Origin: Desulfosarcina sp. BuS5 | GTDB lineage: Bacteria; Desulfobacterota; Desulfobacteria; Desulfobacterales; BuS5 | Direction of reading: 5' to 3' | Assembly: GCF_028752835.1 (NCBI RefSeq) | Contig: NZ_CP087952.1 | Coordinates: 911,041-975,040 of the forward strand | DNA length: 64,000 bases | Shown: piece after piece, positions 63,708 through 64,000 of the stretch | Layout of the letters: each line of letters opens with the position of its first letter | Position numbering within the stretch: the first letter of the stretch is position 1 | Notes under the pieces: model-generated | What the model saw: the letters and a program-made list of their open reading frames with translations, nothing else | Database searches by the model: none | Told to the model about the DNA's origin: nothing | Position numbers and translations under genes: made by a program

Positions 63708-64000
63708 TCGTGCCAAGATAAATCCGAATCGTTGGGATAAGACACAAGGTCTTTGAAACTCGATATTGTTACCAAGTGGGTGCTCGGGAAACGGTTTGTT
63801 TCCTTCATCTCTGCAGGGCTTGCTCTGGCATTGATGTTAAGATAGTCCCACCTGACTAAAGACTAACCAGCAGGTCAGTAGCGAAGTCCACAGGTAAACC
63901 CGGTAACGGGAGTCTGGAGCTGGACGGAGCAAGATTGCAGGCTCTGTATTGAGCCCCGAAAAATGTATGGTTGTGGTCATTGTGATAATCCTGCTTGCAG
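63708..64000 (+). mobile_element. Group II intron copy C, 5' part
   Basis: Identical to the first 293 bases of intron B; continues beyond the window. Inserted in an attC half at ACTAC. Confidence 0.9.

Overview
This 64 kb window is an accessory region made almost entirely of mobile DNA and gene cassettes. No rRNA, tRNA or housekeeping operon was seen. The mix (long-site integron cassettes, RAYT/REP transposases, many toxin-antitoxin loci, four-helix-bundle IVS protein, DUF4338-bearing IS66 elements, group II introns) suggests a large, repeat-rich genome such as a Desulfobacterota or similar environmental bacterium. That taxonomic guess is inference only.

Layout. 1-1574: end of a group II intron in an attC site, a 200-bp triple-hairpin module, a HigBA cassette with its attC, and the start of a NERD-domain cassette. 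1575-3993: two IS fragments/elements. 3995-5392: a cassette gene for a type I-like DNA methylase ending in an attC. 5393-23849: a five-layer nest. The attC is split by a 2269-bp group II intron; the intron is split by a 2.0-kb IS3-family element; the IS3 element is split twice by clusters of a 3446-bp IS66 element; and one IS66 copy carries a second copy of the same intron. 23850-24663: rest of the attC and an HNH cassette. 24693-28934: transposase fragment and a complete IS66. 28935-39423: non-cassette accessory DNA with RAYT genes, REP sequences, a MITE and its parent IS, two toxin-antitoxin loci, an AlbA/Schlafen-type regulator and an IS4-like element. 39439-43235: gene remnants and a second IS66-type element. 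43729-47066: IS fragments and an unclassified IS with a tandemly duplicated end. 47067-51210: cassette array running on the minus strand (membrane protein, RelBE, DUF2971, a pair of exported proteins, HsdR-N-like protein) separated by four attC sites. 51211-54575: IS4 element, intron end, attC, HigB/HigA-peptidase cassette, attC. 54902-58955: unknown/HicA pair, MazEF, MNT-HEPN, gene remnants and a MITE. 58956-62004: IS elements. 62145-64000: DUF433/DUF5615 cassette, attC, two triple-hairpin modules, an ORF-less cassette and the 5' end of another group II intron.

How it works together. The cassettes belong to an integron-type array, but no integrase gene lies in the window. The group II intron uses attC sites as insertion targets, and its one non-attC target (inside the IS66 transposase gene) resembles attC. 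Several IS elements carry passenger genes: DUF4338/DruA-like in two unrelated IS66 elements, a ribbon-helix-helix protein in the IS3, and a Cys-rich protein in the unclassified IS. Intron and insertion boundaries were read by comparing filled and empty sites within the window; the lengths agree exactly (intron 2269 bp twice, IS66 3446 bp three times), which supports the reconstruction.
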